Positions 36,409 to 45,223 of a DNA stretch of 64,000 bases are shown here, piece after piece. Source of the stretch: JBBQZO01 sp038207625 (lineage in GTDB: Bacteria > Pseudomonadota > Gammaproteobacteria > Burkholderiales > Burkholderiaceae_D); NCBI GenBank assembly GCA_038207625.1, contig JBBQZO010000030.1, positions 18,547-82,546 of the forward strand. The letters run 5' to 3'. How positions within the stretch are numbered: the first letter of the stretch is position 1; each line of letters starts with the position of its first letter. A program made the translations under genes and the position numbers. The notes beneath the pieces were generated by a model. It ran no database searches. It was not told the DNA's origin and saw only the letters and a program-made list of their open reading frames with translations.

Positions 36409-37320
36409 CTAGGCGCTGGCGTTCTCGTCCCGGTAGGCGCGCGCCTCCAGCTCCAGCCAGGCGCGGAAATGGGTCAGCGTGGCCGATTCGGCCTTGCCTT
36501 CCGGGTACATCAGGCGATACGTGTTGCCGCTCTCGAAAGGGTGGGCGACCGGGATCGTCAGCACGCCGGCTTTAAGTTCGTCCTCGACCAGGAACGGCGG
36601 CATCAGCGCGATGCCCATCTGGTGGATGGCGGCCTGGCTGAGCATCGAAAACAGTTCAAAACGGGAGCCGGTCATGTCGTGCTCGACGGTGAGCCCTTGC
36701 GACTCGAACCACTGGCGCCACACGTAGGGGCGGGTGGTTTGCTGCAGCAAGGGGTAGGCGTGCAAGTCCCCCGCGTCGAGCCGTGTGCGTGGGCCGATCA
36801 GCGCGGGACTGCACACCGGCACCAGGTTTTCGCGCATCAAGGTATGCGCCTTCACGCCCGGCCAGACGGCCTCGCCGCAATGAATGGCGGCGTCGAATTC
36901 GGTGTCGTTGAACAGAAAAGGACGCGTGCTGGTGGTCAGGTTGATGGTAATGTCCGGATGGGCGCGCTGGAAGGTGGCCAGGCGCGGCACCAGCCAGCGC
37001 GTGGCGAAGGTGGGCAGCACGGCCAGTTCCAGCGAGCCGCCCAGGCCCCGGTGCGCCATCAGCTCCAAGGTGTCGCGCTCGACCGCGTTCAGGCGCAGCG
37101 CCACCTGGCGGCTGTAGGTGCGCCCCGCGTCGGTCAGCGTCACGCCGCGTTTGCTACGGTGGAACAGGCTCACGCCGAGAAAGCTTTCCAGCCCGGCGAT
37201 CTGGCGGCATACTGCGCTTTGGGTCAGCGCCAGTTCGAGCGCGGCCTTGGTGAAGCTTTCATGGCGGGCCGATGCATCGAATGCCATCAGGGCCCAGGTA
37301 TTCGGTATTTTTCTGCGCAT
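36409..37320 (-). CDS. LysR family regulator of the glutarate genes
   Basis: A 303-residue LysR protein of the GcvA-like type. The helix-turn-helix is FTKAALELALTQSAVCRQI (residues 23-41) followed by LFHRSKRGVTLTDAG. It is divergent from gcdH with a 189-base gap, the same arrangement as GcdR, the LysR activator of glutaryl-CoA dehydrogenase and its CoA-transferase in Pseudomonas. It therefore probably senses glutarate or glutaryl-CoA; this rests on position and family. Confidence 0.88.
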   Translation of the reverse strand: MRRKIPNTWALMAFDASARHESFTKAALELALTQSAVCRQIAGLESFLGVSLFHRSKRGVTLTDAGRTYSRQVALRLNAVERDTLELMAHRGLGGSLELAVLPTFATRWLVPRLATFQRAHPDITINLTTSTRPFLFNDTEFDAAIHCGEAVWPGVKAHTLMRENLVPVCSPALIGPRTRLDAGDLHAYPLLQQTTRPYVWRQWFESQGLTVEHDMTGSRFELFSMLSQAAIHQMGIALMPPFLVEDELKAGVLTIPVAHPFESGNTYRLMYPEGKAESATLTHFRAWLELEARAYRDENASA

Positions 37321-37509
37321 GGCGATGCCAAATTGGTCGATGTGTGCGGTTTGCGCACAAGCTGGTGCGGATTATGCGTTTGCCTGGCGCCGTCTGGCCC
37401 TCTATATTATCGTGAATCAGACTAAATAACCGTTTTCCATGCCGCGCGAGCTATGCGCGAATGGAATAACAGTGATCCACCGACGCCCAACCGCACACGA
37501 AGGAACGCC

Positions 37510-38700
37510 ATGACCTCGAGCAACTCCAAAGCCAAATTCCACTGGGATGACCCACTGTTGCTGTCCCAGCAGCTGAGCGACGAAGAACGCATGGTGCGCG
37601 ATGCCGCCGCTGCGTACTGCCAGGACAAGCTGCAACCGCGCGTGCAGGACGCGTTCCGCAACGAAACCACCGACCCCGCGATCTTCCGCGAAATGGGCGA
37701 GCTGGGCTTGCTGGGACCAACCATTCCGGAACAATACGGCGGCCCCGGCCTGAACTACGTCAGCTACGGCCTGATCGCGCGTGAAGTCGAGCGCGTCGAC
37801 TCCGGCTACCGTTCGATGATGAGCGTGCAATCTTCGCTGGTGATGGTGCCTATCTATGAATTCGGCACCGAAGCGCAACGCCAGAAATTCCTGCCTAAAC
37901 TGGCCACCGGCGAATGGATCGGCTGCTTCGGCCTGACCGAGCCGAACCACGGTTCCGACCCTGGTTCGATGATCACCCGCGCCAAGAAAGTACCGGGCGG
38001 CTACAGCCTGTCGGGCAGCAAGATGTGGATCTCGAATTCGCCGATCGCCGACGTGTTCGTGGTCTGGGCCAAGGACGACGAAGGCGCGATCCGCGGCTTC
38101 GTGCTGGAAAAAGGCATGGCCGGTCTGAGCGCCCCCGCAATCCACGGCAAGTTCGGCCTGCGCGCCTCGATCACCGGCGAAATCGTCATGGACAGCGTGT
38201 TCTGCCCGGAAGAAAATGCATTCCCGGATGTGCGCGGCCTGAAAGGTCCGTTCACCTGCCTGAACTCGGCGCGCTACGGCATCGCCTGGGGCGCACTGGG
38301 CGCGGCCGAAGACTGCTTCCACCGCGCGCGCCAGTACGTGCTGGACCGCCATCAGTTTGGCCGCCCGCTGGCCGCCAATCAGCTGATCCAGAAGAAGCTG
38401 GCCGACATGCTGACCGAAATCACGCTGGGCCTGCAAGGCTGTCTGCAACTGGGGCGCATGAAGGACGCCGGTTCCGCGTCGGTCGAAATCACCTCGATCA
38501 TGAAGCGCAATTCCTGCGGCAAGTCGCTCGACATCGCCCGCGTCGCGCGCGACATGTTGGGTGGTAACGGCATCTCCGACGAATTCGGCATCATCCGCCA
38601 CATGGTCAATCTGGAAGTGGTCAACACCTACGAAGGCACGCACGACATTCACGCGCTGATCCTCGGCCGCGCGATCACCGGCATCCAGGCGTTTTCCTGA
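37510..38700 (+). CDS. gcdH: Glutaryl-CoA dehydrogenase
   Basis: A 396-residue FAD enzyme of the acyl-CoA dehydrogenase family that oxidises and decarboxylates glutaryl-CoA to crotonyl-CoA in lysine, tryptophan and glutarate breakdown. Marks of the GCDH branch are GCFGLTEPNHGSDPGSM at the FAD/substrate site and NTYEGTHDIHALILGRAITG near the C-terminus, with the catalytic Glu at about residue 375. SGSKMWISNSPIADVFVVWA is also typical. ATG 37510 follows an AAGGAACGCC ribosome site. A CoA-transferase gene follows 27 bases downstream. Confidence 0.96.
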   Translation: MTSSNSKAKFHWDDPLLLSQQLSDEERMVRDAAAAYCQDKLQPRVQDAFRNETTDPAIFREMGELGLLGPTIPEQYGGPGLNYVSYGLIAREVERVDSGYRSMMSVQSSLVMVPIYEFGTEAQRQKFLPKLATGEWIGCFGLTEPNHGSDPGSMITRAKKVPGGYSLSGSKMWISNSPIADVFVVWAKDDEGAIRGFVLEKGMAGLSAPAIHGKFGLRASITGEIVMDSVFCPEENAFPDVRGLKGPFTCLNSARYGIAWGALGAAEDCFHRARQYVLDRHQFGRPLAANQLIQKKLADMLTEITLGLQGCLQLGRMKDAGSASVEITSIMKRNSCGKSLDIARVARDMLGGNGISDEFGIIRHMVNLEVVNTYEGTHDIHALILGRAITGIQAFS

Positions 38701-38727
38701 TATCCAGCACAGCGAAAGGATGATTTT

Positions 38728-39948
38728 GTGAGTCTGCTTCCCGACATCAAGGTGCTGGACCTGACGCGCGTGCTGGCCGGCCCGTGGTGTACCCAACTGC
38801 TGGCCGATTACGGCGCAACCGTCATCAAGATCGAAAAGCCCGGCGTGGGCGACGACACGCGCCACTGGGGGCCGCCGTTTGCGATGGATGCAAACGGCAA
38901 CTCCAGCGGCGAGGCGGCCTACTACCTGTCGGCCAATCGCGGCAAGCAGTCGGTCACGCTCGATTTCGCCAAGCCGGAGGGCGCGGCCTTGCTGCGCCAG
39001 CTGGTGGCGCAGGCGGACGTGCTGATCGAGAACTACAAGGTCGGCAGCCTGGAAAAATACGGACTCGATTATGAGTCGCTCAAAGCCATCAATCCGCGCC
39101 TGATTTACTGCTCGATCACCGGCTTCGGCCAGACCGGGCCGTATGCGGCGCGGCCCGGATACGACTTCGCGATCCAGGGTATCGGCGGCTTGATGAGCAT
39201 CACCGGCGAGCGCGACGACCTGCCCGGCGGCGGCCCGCAAAAGGTCGGCGTGGCGGTGGTCGACGTGATGACCGGCATGTACGCCAGTTCGGCCATTCTG
39301 GCGGCGCTGGCCAACCGCGCCAGCACCGGCGAAGGGCGCTACATCGACGTGGCGCTGCTCGACGTGCAAGTAGCGATGCTGGCCAACGTGGGCATGAACC
39401 ATCTGGTGACGGGCGCCCTGCCCAAGCGCTGGGGCAATGCGCATCCGAACATCGTGCCGTATCAGGCGTTTGAAACGGGTGACGGGCGCATCGTCATCGC
39501 GGTGGGTAACGACGGCCAGTTCGCCAGCCTGTGCCGCGTGCTGGGCAAGCCGGAGTGGTATCAGGATGAGCGCTTCGCCACCAATCCGGCGCGCGTCAAG
39601 CATCGCGACATTCTGGTGGTGCTGATCGCCGAAGCGATCCGCCTGTGGCCGGCGCACGAATTGGCCGAAGCGCTGGAAGCGCGCGGCGTGCCTTGCGGGC
39701 CGATTAACAATCTGGCGCAGGTGTTCGCCGACCCGCAGGTGCAGGCGCGCGCGATGCGCGTCGACGTGGCGCATCCGACGGCTGGCAGTGTGCCGCAAGT
39801 GCGCCATCCGGTGCGCTTTTCCGGCGACGCGCTCGCACCGATGACGGCGCCGCCGACGCTGGGCCAGCACACCGATCAGGTGCTGCAGGACATGCTGGGC
39901 ATGCAGTCGGACGAAATCGCCGTGCTGCGCGGTCAGCGTCTGGTCTGA
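38728..39948 (+). CDS. CaiB/BaiF family CoA-transferase, probable succinyl-CoA:glutarate CoA-transferase
   Basis: A 406-residue type III CoA-transferase starting with GTG after a GAAAGGA ribosome site. The N-terminus LPDIKVLDLTRVLAGPWC and VIKIEKPGVGDDTRHWGPP form the CoA-binding fold. The catalytic Asp is expected in GVAVVDVMTGMYA (about residue 179). Its place directly after gcdH matches gcdG, whose product activates glutarate to glutaryl-CoA with succinyl-CoA. The substrate assignment is by context; other acids are possible. Confidence 0.9.
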   Translation: MSLLPDIKVLDLTRVLAGPWCTQLLADYGATVIKIEKPGVGDDTRHWGPPFAMDANGNSSGEAAYYLSANRGKQSVTLDFAKPEGAALLRQLVAQADVLIENYKVGSLEKYGLDYESLKAINPRLIYCSITGFGQTGPYAARPGYDFAIQGIGGLMSITGERDDLPGGGPQKVGVAVVDVMTGMYASSAILAALANRASTGEGRYIDVALLDVQVAMLANVGMNHLVTGALPKRWGNAHPNIVPYQAFETGDGRIVIAVGNDGQFASLCRVLGKPEWYQDERFATNPARVKHRDILVVLIAEAIRLWPAHELAEALEARGVPCGPINNLAQVFADPQVQARAMRVDVAHPTAGSVPQVRHPVRFSGDALAPMTAPPTLGQHTDQVLQDMLGMQSDEIAVLRGQRLV

Positions 39949-40202
39949 GGGCACCCACGGCGGCCAGCGCGCGTGGTCCGGGCGGCCATGCAATGCCGTC
40001 TCTGCGGCCGCGGACCTGGGGCTGGGCTGCGATACCGTGCCGTCGTTGCCGCGGCGCGCCCAGCGGCCTTTGATCATGCATTGGCTGCGCCGCGCCGTTC
40101 GGCACGCGAGCCGCCACTTTCCACAAATGGCGCGCCAGATCTGGCCGCGCACCGACCAGGGGCGAGGCCAGCATCGACACGAAAATCCGCTCCCTTGAAC
40201 TG

Positions 40203-41066
40203 GTGCGCCCCGAAGGCGCGCGCAGTTATCTGTTGGCAGCGCCCGAGCAAACGTCGGCAGGCAAACGTCCTCTCGTCATCGTGTTGCACGGCGCCGGTGC
40301 CAACGCCGCGCAAGTACTCGGTTTGGCGTTTCCGCCGTCACCGTTGTCTGTCTGGCTGGACATCGGCGCGCGCGAACAACTGGTGATCGTCGCGCCCAAC
40401 GGCCGCAAGAAGAGTTGGGACGACAGCTTCGCGCACTCGTTCATCAATCCCGATGTCGACGACACCGGTTTCATCAGCGCCATCATTGATCAATCCATCG
40501 CCGACAACGACGTCGATCCGGCGCGCGTGTATGTGATTGGCGCCTCCAAAGGCGGCGTCATGGCGTATCGGCTGGCGAGCGACATCGCCCCGAAACTGGC
40601 GGCCTTTTGCGCGGTGCTCGCGGCCATGCCGGTCAAGAGCAAATGCGCGGCGCCGACGCTGGCGCTGTCGACCCTGATCATCGCCGGCACCGCAGATCCA
40701 TTGGTGCCGTATTTCGGTGGCCGGGGCTTCTACTATCCCCTGCTTGGCAAGTGGACCAGCGTGGATCAATCGGTCGCTGTGTGGCGCACGCTGGCCCGGA
40801 TTTTCGATGCGCCGGCGGTCAGCGATATCGCCCCGCGCAACGCCAGCGACCCAACGCGCGCGACGCGTTTTGTGTGGGGCGCAGACCCGTGCAAACTGCA
40901 GGTGGCGCACGTCAGGATTGACAAGGGCGGCCACGCGGAACCGAGCGCAGTGAAACGTTATCCTCGCTTGCTGAGCCGGCTGGTTGGCGCGCAAAACGCC
41001 GACTTCGAAGTGGCCGAGGAAGCGTGGGCATTTTTCAAGGACAAACGACGCGGTTTGTTGCCTTGA
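40203..41066 (+). CDS. Polyhydroxybutyrate depolymerase/LpqC-type esterase, 5' end uncertain
   Basis: A frame of 287 codons encoding an alpha/beta hydrolase of the PHB depolymerase (LpqC, esterase D) family. VIVLHGAGANAAQV gives the oxyanion region, VIGASKGGVMAYRL the nucleophile elbow (G-A-S-K-G), IIAGTADPLVPYFGG the Asp region and KGGHAEPS the catalytic His. The GTG at 40203 has no ribosome site, and family-like residues (TKIRSLEL) continue upstream of it in the same frame. A separate ATG at 40076 opens a 40-codon frame with a basic amphipathic N-terminus that ends at 40198. A frameshift may have split the true start from the body. Confidence 0.75.
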   Translation: MRPEGARSYLLAAPEQTSAGKRPLVIVLHGAGANAAQVLGLAFPPSPLSVWLDIGAREQLVIVAPNGRKKSWDDSFAHSFINPDVDDTGFISAIIDQSIADNDVDPARVYVIGASKGGVMAYRLASDIAPKLAAFCAVLAAMPVKSKCAAPTLALSTLIIAGTADPLVPYFGGRGFYYPLLGKWTSVDQSVAVWRTLARIFDAPAVSDIAPRNASDPTRATRFVWGADPCKLQVAHVRIDKGGHAEPSAVKRYPRLLSRLVGAQNADFEVAEEAWAFFKDKRRGLLP

Positions 41067-41128
41067 GAATGAATCAAACCTGGCCTGGATTTTTTGTCTC
41101 GAAGTAATTTCATTGGCCACTTTTTAAG

Positions 41129-41347
41129 CTATTTTTTCAATAGTTGATTGTATCTTGCCACTCCAACAATAATTGAGGCGGGAATTATGGCCAGTAAGAT
41201 TCTTATCGGATTATCAGTCGCAAATGAAATAAAATTTCCCAGTCCGTTGTACCAACATAGAAAAAATATCAGGCCAAGCAATAGAATGCATGCGAAGGCA
41301 AATCCATTCTCAATGGATGACAATAGATCTTTGTTGGAACGTGGCAT
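41129..41347 (-). CDS. Small two-helix membrane protein
   Basis: A 72-residue protein with a strong ribosome site (AAGGAGAATCTT before ATG). It has two hydrophobic helices, about residues 16-33 (FACILLLGLIFFLCWYNG) and 46-62 (IRILLAIIPASIIVGVA), and a short basic C-terminus (ARYNQLLKK). The gene and its surroundings (about 41090-41560) are much richer in A and T than the rest of the window, which suggests later arrival. No family was recognised; possible roles include a toxin-like or immunity protein, but there is no evidence for either. Confidence 0.7.
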   Translation of the reverse strand: MPRSNKDLLSSIENGFAFACILLLGLIFFLCWYNGLGNFISFATDNPIRILLAIIPASIIVGVARYNQLLKK

Positions 41348-41711
41348 AAGATTCTCCTTGGAGTAATTACTCCGTTGCTCCGCAACGCAATTCTTACCAG
41401 GCTATTGGAAGAGGAAATTTTGCCTCAAAAAGAACCTAAAACCACCCTAATAGTGACGGTGGATTGCCTGTAATTTAAGCAAAATCATACTTTTTGCTAA
41501 AATTTCAGGCAATTTTTTTTGTCCAGATTTTGAAGAACTTCCCACCACCGAATGATTTTTCAACAGCGCTGCTAATCGCCGCGCACAGTTGGCGAACTGC
41601 GTGGCGTGCCGATTCGATCGCGATCAGATGGGCGACGTCGATCGTGTCGCCGCGCGGCGTCGAGCGCGCGCGCCGGCAGCACGGCGTTGCTGACGATGCT
41701 GCGAGCCTCGT
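41348..41711. other. AT-rich gap with a terminator-like hairpin and a decayed stretch
   Basis: The left half is AT-rich and contains the hairpin at 41466-41520. The right half (about 41560-41708) returns to high GC. On the minus strand it reads like coding sequence in two frames that switch once (EARSIVSNAVLPARALDAA, then DVAHLIAIESARHAV), so it may be the remains of a gene that followed the glutamine synthetase-like gene. No start or family is evident. Confidence 0.35.
41466..41520 (+). terminator. Long hairpin with T-tract in the AT-rich patch
   Basis: Two 19-base arms (41466-41484 and 41492-41510) pair at 17 of 19 positions around a 7-base loop and are followed by AATTTTTTTT. The shape is that of an intrinsic terminator on the plus strand. 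The nearest plus-strand gene upstream is the esterase, which stops 400 bases earlier, so it could instead be the end of a small mobile palindrome. Confidence 0.6.
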
Positions 41712-43067
41712 TTACAAAAACCAGGCACATTCGCGCGCGCTGATCTCGTTCATGAAGGCGCGTTGATCCTCGCGCCGGTTCTGGCAGTAGACGTTGACGA
41801 ACTCGGCGCCCAGGCCGTGCGCGACGAAGTCGGCGCCGGCCATCTGGCGCACGGCGTCGAGCATATCGGTGGGGAAGTCGACGCCGCTGCCGCGCTCGTC
41901 GTTCAACGATGCGATCGGCTCGCGCGCTTGTTCGAGGCCGTATTCGATGGCCGCCAGCACGCAGGCCAGCGCCAGATACGGATTGGCGTCGGCGCCGGAC
42001 AGGCGGTGTTCGATGCGCAGGTCGTGTGGCTCGGAGGCGGGAATGCGCAGGCAGGCGTCGCGGTTCTCCACGCCCCAGCTGGCGCGACTGGCGGCGTTGA
42101 CGGCGCCGCTGGTGTAGCGCCGGAACGCGTTGTGGGTGGCCGCGTGGATCGGCATCGTGTGCGGGATCCAGTCCAGGCAGCCGGCGACGGCGTGGCGCAG
42201 CGCGGCGCCGTCGCCCGCACCTAGCAGGTTCTCGCCATGCTCGCCGTACAGGCTCACGTGCAGGTGCAGGCCGCTGCCGGGATGGTTCAGGTAGGGCTTG
42301 GCCATGAAGCTCGCCTCGCAGCCGTGCTGGCGCGCCACGCCGCGCACCACGCGCGCGAACATGGCCGAGTGGTCGGCCGCGCGCAGCACGTCGCTGGAAT
42401 GCTCGAAGTTGATCTCGAATTGGGACGGGCCATTTTCGGACAGCATGGTGGTGGTCTTGATGTCCTGCAGTCGGGCGCAGCGCACGATGTCGTCCAACAC
42501 GTCGGCGAAGTGGTACAGGCTGTCGATGTCGAACGCGGTTTCGTCCTGCGCACCGGTGGTGCGGTCACGCGGCGCTTGCGGCAGACCATTCACGCGCAGC
42601 GGGTCGATCAGGTAGAACTCCAGTTCAAAGGCGACGGTGGGGTGGATGCCTTTGGCGCGCAGGCGCTCGAGCACGCGCGCGAGCACGTCGCGCGGTTCGA
42701 AGCAGACCGGCGCGGCGCTGCCGGTGGAGGTCATCATCATCTGCGCGAGGGGTTCGCGCTGCCAGCCCACGCGCACCAGGCTGCCCGGAATCAGGCGGCG
42801 CGGCGTGTCCGGGTCGCCGTCTTCAAACGCGTATTCGTCGATTCGGTACACGCGCCCCTGGGTGCCCAGCAGCAGCATGTTTTGCGGGTATTTCAGCATC
42901 GTGCCGGCCGCGATTTTTTCGATGTGGGCGATCGGAAAACGCTTGCCGTGGAAACGGCCGGACAGGCCCATTTCGATCAGGTCGACGTGTTCGATGTCCG
43001 GATGGCGCAGGCGGAAGGCGCGCACTTCTTGCAGCAAGCTGTCGTCGGTTGGCGGGCGGGTGTTCAT
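41712..43067 (-). CDS. puuA: Gamma-glutamylputrescine synthetase (glutamine synthetase family)
   Basis: A 451-residue glutamine synthetase-fold ligase that joins glutamate to putrescine with ATP as the first step of the Puu pathway. Catalytic-domain marks are VAFELEFYLIDP (metal-binding Glu), the SENGPSQFEINFEH strand, FMAKPYLNHPGSGLHLHVSL (ATP and metal site) and RIEHRLSGADANPYLAL. The N-terminal beta-grasp includes HVDLIEMGLSGRFHGKRFP, typical of PuuA rather than GlnA. A GAAGGAGA ribosome site precedes the ATG. It is last in a minus-strand group after the oxidase and regulator genes. Confidence 0.9.
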   Translation of the reverse strand: MNTRPPTDDSLLQEVRAFRLRHPDIEHVDLIEMGLSGRFHGKRFPIAHIEKIAAGTMLKYPQNMLLLGTQGRVYRIDEYAFEDGDPDTPRRLIPGSLVRVGWQREPLAQMMMTSTGSAAPVCFEPRDVLARVLERLRAKGIHPTVAFELEFYLIDPLRVNGLPQAPRDRTTGAQDETAFDIDSLYHFADVLDDIVRCARLQDIKTTTMLSENGPSQFEINFEHSSDVLRAADHSAMFARVVRGVARQHGCEASFMAKPYLNHPGSGLHLHVSLYGEHGENLLGAGDGAALRHAVAGCLDWIPHTMPIHAATHNAFRRYTSGAVNAASRASWGVENRDACLRIPASEPHDLRIEHRLSGADANPYLALACVLAAIEYGLEQAREPIASLNDERGSGVDFPTDMLDAVRQMAGADFVAHGLGAEFVNVYCQNRREDQRAFMNEISARECAWFL

Positions 43068-43124
43068 GGGTTTCTCCTTCGTTCAGGGCGGGGGCGAACT
43101 GTTGATGCGCCGGTGACTCCGGCG

Positions 43125-43192
43125 CGCGAAAGCGGGGTCAGAGTAATTTGTGCGATGCCCCCGCACAAAAAAACGCTGCCCCCGGTTCCGCT
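43125..43192. repeat. GGGGTCAGAGT palindromic repeat inside the putrescine gene group
   Basis: The unit GCGAAAGCGGGGTCAGAGT...GGTTCCGC lies in the 180-base gap between the regulator and the synthetase gene. Its inner arms TTTGTGCG (43147-43154) and CGCACAAA (43162-43169) pair perfectly. It is nearly the same as the copy at 20599-20664, although the right outer arm has changed (CGCTGCCCCCGG in place of CTCTGACCCCGG). Confidence 0.85.
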
Positions 43193-43247
43193 GGCGCTGC
43201 GGGTATTCGTATTGCGGCGATGGCGATTCATGTCACTGCGCGCGTGC

Positions 43248-43802
43248 TCAGCTAAAGATCCACAGCACCTTCGTTTGCACGGCGCCGAGGTTGCTGTAGC
43301 GGCAGGGCGAGCCGCTACGGAAATGGAAGGCGTCGCCCTGCACCAGCGTGCGCTGCTCGCCATCGACCAGCAGCGTCAGTTCGCCTTCAAGCACGTAGCC
43401 GGCTTGTTCGTTGCTGTCCATGATGTGGCGGTCGCCCGATTCGGCGCCCGGCTCCATCACCGTTTCGAGCATGCAGAAGCGGTTCGACAGGTCGGGCGAA
43501 ACGAGGTGGTCGACCACCCCGCGCGCATAGTTGAGCGTGCGCCGTTCGGCCGGACGGGTGACCCAGGCGCAGGCGGACGCTTCGGCCTTGGGGAAGAAGT
43601 AGGTGGTCGGCACGCCCAGCGTTTTTTCGATCACGTTCATGTCTTCCACGGTCGGCTGCGACAGGCCGCGCTCGATCTGCGACATGAAGCCGACCGAGCG
43701 GCCGATGCGCCCGGCCAGCTCCTGCAGCGTGAAGCCTTTGCGCTTGCGCAGGTCGCGGATCAGGCCGCCCAGAGTGGCGCCGGCGGGAGTTGCTTGGTTC
43801 AT
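43248..43802 (-). CDS. XRE family regulator with cupin domain (PuuR-like)
   Basis: A 184-residue regulator. The N-terminal helix-turn-helix is LGGLIRDLRKRKGFTLQELAGRIGRSVGFMSQIERGLSQPT (residues about 10-50; key residues Q-E-L-A and S-x-x-S-x-I-E). The C-terminal cupin has GDRHIMDSNEQAGYVLEGELTLLVDG and GDAFHFRSGSPCRYSN. PuuR, the repressor of putrescine genes in E. coli, has this architecture. It sits between the puuB- and puuA-like genes on the same strand. The palindromes upstream of puuB are its likely targets. Confidence 0.9.
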   Translation of the reverse strand: MNQATPAGATLGGLIRDLRKRKGFTLQELAGRIGRSVGFMSQIERGLSQPTVEDMNVIEKTLGVPTTYFFPKAEASACAWVTRPAERRTLNYARGVVDHLVSPDLSNRFCMLETVMEPGAESGDRHIMDSNEQAGYVLEGELTLLVDGEQRTLVQGDAFHFRSGSPCRYSNLGAVQTKVLWIFS

Positions 43803-43909
43803 CGTGGTCCTCGTTGAATTGGTTTCGTTGGTCTGGCAGAGGTTCATCGGAGCTATGTGCGTTGCGTGATTCGGGCGCGCCGCGCGGAATGCGGCAGATG
43901 CGGTGCGCG

Positions 43910-45193
43910 CTAGAGCGCGTCGCGCAGGCGGTACCAGGCCTTGCCGGCCGCCTCCAGCGATGGCGCCAGCAGCGCGCCGCCGGGAAAGGCGCGCTGGCGC
44001 AGGCGCATGAACAGCGTCAGCTTATCGGGCTCGCCAAGCAGCGCGTCGGCGACCGCACGCGCGGCGGCGCAGGTGGGCAGCACGCCATGGCCGGAATAGC
44101 CCTGCATCCAGTACACATTGCCGCGCCGGCCCACATCGGGCGCGCGGCTCATGCTGATGTCGATGTGGCCGCCCCAGCCATGCTCGATCCTGACGCCTTT
44201 GAGCGCCGGGAACACGCGTTCCAGGCGCGGGCGGATCGCGCCGGCGATGTCGTGCGGGATGCCGCCCAGATAGGTGCAGCCGCCGCCAAACAGCAGCCGA
44301 TGGTCGGGCGTGATGCGAAAGTAGTCGAGCACGAACTGGTTGTCGGTGACGCAGGTGTCGCCCGGCAGCAAAGCCCTGGCGCGGGCCGCCTCCAGCGGCT
44401 CGGTGGTGACGACGAAGGTGCCCACCGGCAGCAGGCGGCGACTCAATGCCGGGTCGAGCCGGTCGATATACGCGTTGCAGGCGAGTACCAGCGCGTCGCA
44501 GCGGATCTGGCCGTGTTCGGTGGTGACGTGGATGCGCTCGCCCACCTCATGATACGACAGCGCGCGCGTTTGCTCGACGATCTGGCCGCCCGCCAGTTCG
44601 ATCGCCTGCGCCAGGCCCAGCGCGAGCTTGAGCGGATTGAGGTGGGCGCCTTCCGGATCGAGCAGGCCGGCCTGGTAACGCTCACTGGCCACCCAGTCGG
44701 GCAGGGCATTTTTTTCGACCAATTGCAGACGCTCGTAGCCCCATTTCTCGGCCGCGTGGCGCTGCCATTCGCGCAGCAGCGCGACGCGGCGCGGCAGCAC
44801 CGACGTCCACAAGTGGCCGGGCCGGTAGTCGCAGTCGAAACCGTGGCGCGCGGGCAGCGCCTTGACTTCGGCCGCGGCCCAGCGCATCAGGTCCCACAAC
44901 TGACGTGCGTCGTCGCGTCCCAACGCCTGTTCGAGCGGGTCCATGTCGCACGACCAGCCCAGGATCGCCATGCCGCCGTTGCGCCCCGATGCGGCCCAGC
45001 CGACCCGGCTCGCTTCGATCAGGGTGACGCGCTTGCCGGCCAGTGCCAGTCGCAGCGCCGTGTGCAGGCCGGAAAAGCCGGCGCCGATGATCAGCACGTC
45101 AGTATCGATCTCGCCCGTTTGCGCGGGGCGGGGCGGCGCCGCGCAGGTGCTGGCGTAGTAACTGTCGATGTGTTCGGTGGCGCGGTGAAACAT
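43910..45193 (-). CDS. puuB: FAD-dependent oxidoreductase, probable gamma-glutamylputrescine oxidase
   Basis: A 427-residue DAO-family flavoenzyme. The N-terminal Rossmann motif is DVLIIGAGFSGLHTALRLA followed by RVTLIEASRVGWAASGRNGG, the flavin-binding segment of PuuB/OrdL enzymes. The C-terminal GGHIDISMSRAPDVG and YWMQGYSGHGVLPT complete the FAD site. It would oxidise gamma-glutamylputrescine to the aldehyde with release of ammonia and hydrogen peroxide. It is the first gene of the putrescine group on the minus strand and has a promoter with palindromes just upstream. Confidence 0.9.
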   Translation of the reverse strand: MFHRATEHIDSYYASTCAAPPRPAQTGEIDTDVLIIGAGFSGLHTALRLALAGKRVTLIEASRVGWAASGRNGGMAILGWSCDMDPLEQALGRDDARQLWDLMRWAAAEVKALPARHGFDCDYRPGHLWTSVLPRRVALLREWQRHAAEKWGYERLQLVEKNALPDWVASERYQAGLLDPEGAHLNPLKLALGLAQAIELAGGQIVEQTRALSYHEVGERIHVTTEHGQIRCDALVLACNAYIDRLDPALSRRLLPVGTFVVTTEPLEAARARALLPGDTCVTDNQFVLDYFRITPDHRLLFGGGCTYLGGIPHDIAGAIRPRLERVFPALKGVRIEHGWGGHIDISMSRAPDVGRRGNVYWMQGYSGHGVLPTCAAARAVADALLGEPDKLTLFMRLRQRAFPGGALLAPSLEAAGKAWYRLRDAL

Positions 45194-45223
45194 GGCATCC
45201 TTGCGTGAAAATTTACTTTTGAT

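Noticed and set aside
37417..40152. 911-codon minus-strand frame opposite gcdH and the CoA-transferase
   Set aside because: It crosses two clear genes on the other strand and has shadow composition with no recognisable motif.
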